Below are positions 36,412 through 38,878 of a stretch of DNA of 38,878 nucleotides, one piece after another. The notes under the pieces were generated by a model. That model saw only the letters and a list, made by a program, of their open reading frames with translations. It had not been told where the DNA came from and made no database searches. Made by a program: the position numbers and the translations under genes. Numbering within the stretch: position 1 is the stretch's first letter; each line of letters begins with the position of its first letter. The stretch comes from Ichthyophthirius multifiliis. Lineage: Eukaryota > Ciliophora > Oligohymenophorea > Hymenostomatida. The stretch is from contig NW_004086412.1 in NCBI RefSeq assembly GCF_000220395.1, forward strand, positions 1 through 38,878, in the 5' to 3' direction.

Positions 36412-38477
36412 ATGAAATTATTAACATCAACAGAATGGCTATATTTCCATTTATGGAAAAAAAATTCCGAAACCGGGACCAGTTGTCCCGGTGTATTTTT
36501 ACCAGATACAGTAATATATAGATGGGCCTAACCATATTTCTGGTACTTCACAAATCGTGAAGGCCAAATAATTCGTAAAACCAAAGACCGAATAGATTCG
36601 AATAACCTAAAAGAAATATTTACTTATAACACAACTGAAGAAAACATAATAGCATAATATTTAATTTCTTAAAATATACCAGTGAATGCCTAATAAACAT
36701 CAGCTAATTTTTTCGAAGAATAAAAGCAATAACTAAACTAATAGCAAAACGTTGAACAAGAGATGATTTCATTTGAATATTTAGACCAAGAATAATTTCA
36801 ATAATTCCTCTAAGAACGGGAAAAGAGCCTAAACGGAATGTTACAAAAATTCCTCTAACCAAAAGGAGGACGAAATTCTTTAATAAAAGTTTCTTGGTCT
36901 CCATAATTCTGTCTTTTATATAGAAAAACAAACATAAATGACTTCCATAATCCAAAAGTAGATTAATATGAAAAACTTTGTACATTTGAAGGCCCAGAAT
37001 ATTTATCAGTTTAAGATAGTATTACATCGCCTATTTTATCGTCTGATCTGGAATAAATATGTGTGAATATAGTGAAGCATATATAGGATATTTCAGGAGG
37101 GAATATTTAAATATCTAGGATGGTACTTTATTTTAAATTGGATGATAAAAATAGGATTTGGCTTCTTTTTTGTACTAATTTGAAAATCAGAGAGAGGTTT
37201 TTGGAAGGAAATTTAAGCACAAAAACTAATTTGAGAGTTATTTCGCCTTTAATGAAGATGGGGGAAAGTCAAAAAAAAGTAAATGTAAGGGAAAAAGCTG
37301 GAATTGTGTAAATAAAGGGAGGTTTTTTAACAGAAATAGAGAAAAGTTTGAAAAAAAAAAAAAAAATTAAATGAAAAAACTTTGTTTTAATTGCGAAAAA
37401 AAATGTGATGATTTATATGAATTGAAAATTTCAAATATTATATAGTCTTTTGAGAAAAAAAGTATAAAAATTAATAAGACGGTACTTCCTTTGGATATTT
37501 TAGAGCTTTTGGAATAATAAAAAAGAAAATAAATAAGAGAAAATAATAATAGTTAATATAAAATGAAATCTAGTTTGTTAAAAAAATACTCTTCTTAGCA
37601 ACAAGTTTCATAGTTAAATTAAGATGATGAATTAAATACACTTCTTAAATAACTTAATGAAGAATAATAAAATAATAAAATTAATTTAGACCTTATTCCT
37701 CCATTAATTATTAAATTATGGGGAAATCTTCCTTTAGAAAGTTATAGAAAACTCAAAAAAAACTCTAGTTGGTTACAGATTACTACTTAAGTCTGTGATT
37801 AATGTTTTTTGGAATATACAAGTTGTTTTTCGGAAACTAATTTTATTAGATAGTAGAAGATATCGTAAAATTAATTGAAAAACGGCGCTTATTTTAACTA
37901 GAAAAATGAGATTTTTTCCACCTAATAATAATTTAAATAATAAAGTAATTTATCAAATACTACTTCGAAAAGAGAAACGCTTAATAATTCTTAAATATAA
38001 ATAGAAAATAATAATGAAATAAATATAAGTTAATCTAAAAAAAGTTCTTTTTTTAAAGAAAATTATCCGAAACATGATGATATAATTTCGAATGAAAAAG
38101 ATTAAAATTAGTATGAAGAAAAATAAAAGAAAGAAGAGTAAAAAAAAGAAGAATAAAAATAAATTTTAAATAAAATTAATAAAATATAAAAAACTGTAGG
38201 TGATTTAAAATAAATACCTAAAGTTTAAATTAATAATACTAAAAATAATACTTAATTAAATAATAGCAAAAATAAAAAAAATCATTAATTTTATTAAAAT
38301 CCCGAAAAAATTTATAAAACCGGAGCTTTTAAATTACCTAATATTAAAACTTATACTAGTGCATCGACTATAAGTCTATAAAATAATTCCACTTTAAGTA
38401 CTATTAGTCATGATTTTATGATAAATACTATATGTGAATTGAAAGGTTGTTTAAAATAGTTTAAAAAATAAATATGA
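36412..38477 (+). CDS. Unnamed ciliate protein family, copy B (Cys-pair, possible zinc-binding)
   Basis: About 688 residues from ATG 36412 to TGA 38475-38477, without clear introns. It is paralogous to 8012-9900 and oriented oppositely. Shared blocks, in order: MKLLTSTEWLYFHLWKKN at the start, NSLIKVSWSPQFCLLYRKTN, TFEGPEYLSVQDSI, ISRMVLYFKLDDKNRIW, a CFNC pair with KKCDDLYELK near residue 324, LIIKLWGNL and SWLQITT before a CDQC pair near residue 461, and AFKLPNIKTYTSAST near the end. Between the second pair and the C-terminal block lies a fast-changing Asn/Lys/Glu-rich segment. The frame breaks at the A16 run 37351-37366; the CFNC block lies in the next frame, and copy A has the two parts in one frame, so the break is probably an error. 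Function unknown. Confidence 0.8.
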
Positions 38478-38878
38478 AATTTTAATTTTTTTTTATATTT
38501 TTTGTGTATTAAATTTTCTTTTTTTAATTGATAATTTAAAATTATTGTTTATTTTTAACATTTTGATCTGTTTTTTAATATAAATTATCTAAAAATTATA
38601 TTAATATAAAAAGTAAAAAATTTATTATTTGTTGAAAATATAAAAAATCTAGTTAAAAAAATTATTATTTGTAGAAAATATTAAAAGAGTTTAAAAATAA
38701 TAATAATAATAAAAAAATATTAATAAAAATAGAAATAAAAATAAAAATAAAAATAAAATAAATATATATATAAAAATATATATAAATATAGATATAAATG
38801 AATTTATATATATATGTATATTCATATATATATATATATAAATATCTATATATATATTTTTTTTTTCCTTATATATAT
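38478..38878. repeat. AT-rich 3' flank with short tandem repeats
   Basis: No gene seen. It contains AAT units (about 38697-38715), AAATA-type units (about 38730-38760) and degenerate (AT)n from about 38762 to the end. No telomeric CCCCAA/GGGGTT repeat is present, so this is not a chromosome end. Confidence 0.6.

Noticed and set aside
36704-36985. 93-codon minus-strand ORF
   Set aside because: Antisense to conserved coding sequence of unnamed family copy B.
1-38878. Telomere repeats, transposases, CRISPR arrays or rRNA
   Set aside because: None was seen on either strand; the repeats present are simple (AT)n, (ATT)n, (TAA)n and (TAAA)n tracts.

Overview
The window looks like macronuclear DNA of an oligohymenophorean ciliate. 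It is extremely AT-rich, its genes read only if TAA and TAG code for glutamine and TGA is the sole stop, and its introns are short GT-AG introns (about 47 to 390 nt), often containing (AT)n. The AT level and protein style fit Ichthyophthirius multifiliis best; Tetrahymena-like relatives are possible. The species is an inference and no marker gene settles it.

Layout. 1-4085: AT-rich DNA with only short exon-like islands. 4086-4339: two identical tRNA-Leu(CAA) genes in tandem. 4689-6983 (-): seven-exon mitochondrial processing peptidase beta/core-like protein with a destroyed zinc site. 8012-9900 (-): copy A of an unnamed protein family. 10080-11439 (+): centriole/basal-body WD40 protein POC1, head-to-head with copy A. 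11548-12198 (-): small Cys-motif protein. 12458-15492 (-): 2-oxoglutarate dehydrogenase E1. 15713-18989 (-): divergent kinesin-like protein. 19236-23640: poorly resolved stretch with a possible ankyrin-like gene and three small candidate genes. 23642-27100 (+): 1093-residue helical protein of unknown function. 27424-36072 (+): four-domain voltage-gated cation channel with an EEEE filter (Ca2+-type) and a very long Asn/Gln-rich I-II linker. 36412-38477 (+): copy B of the unnamed family, inverted relative to copy A about 28 kb away. 38478-38878: AT-rich DNA.

Functional themes. There are two mitochondrial genes (OGDH E1, MPP-beta-like), several genes tied to cilia or the cytoskeleton (POC1, kinesin-like, the channel), and a ciliate-style paralogous family. 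Nothing indicates an operon; each gene is probably transcribed on its own. Many reading frames break by one base exactly at A/T homopolymers. Most likely these are length errors in the assembly, so proteins were read across those points. No mobile element, CRISPR array, telomere repeat or rRNA was seen.
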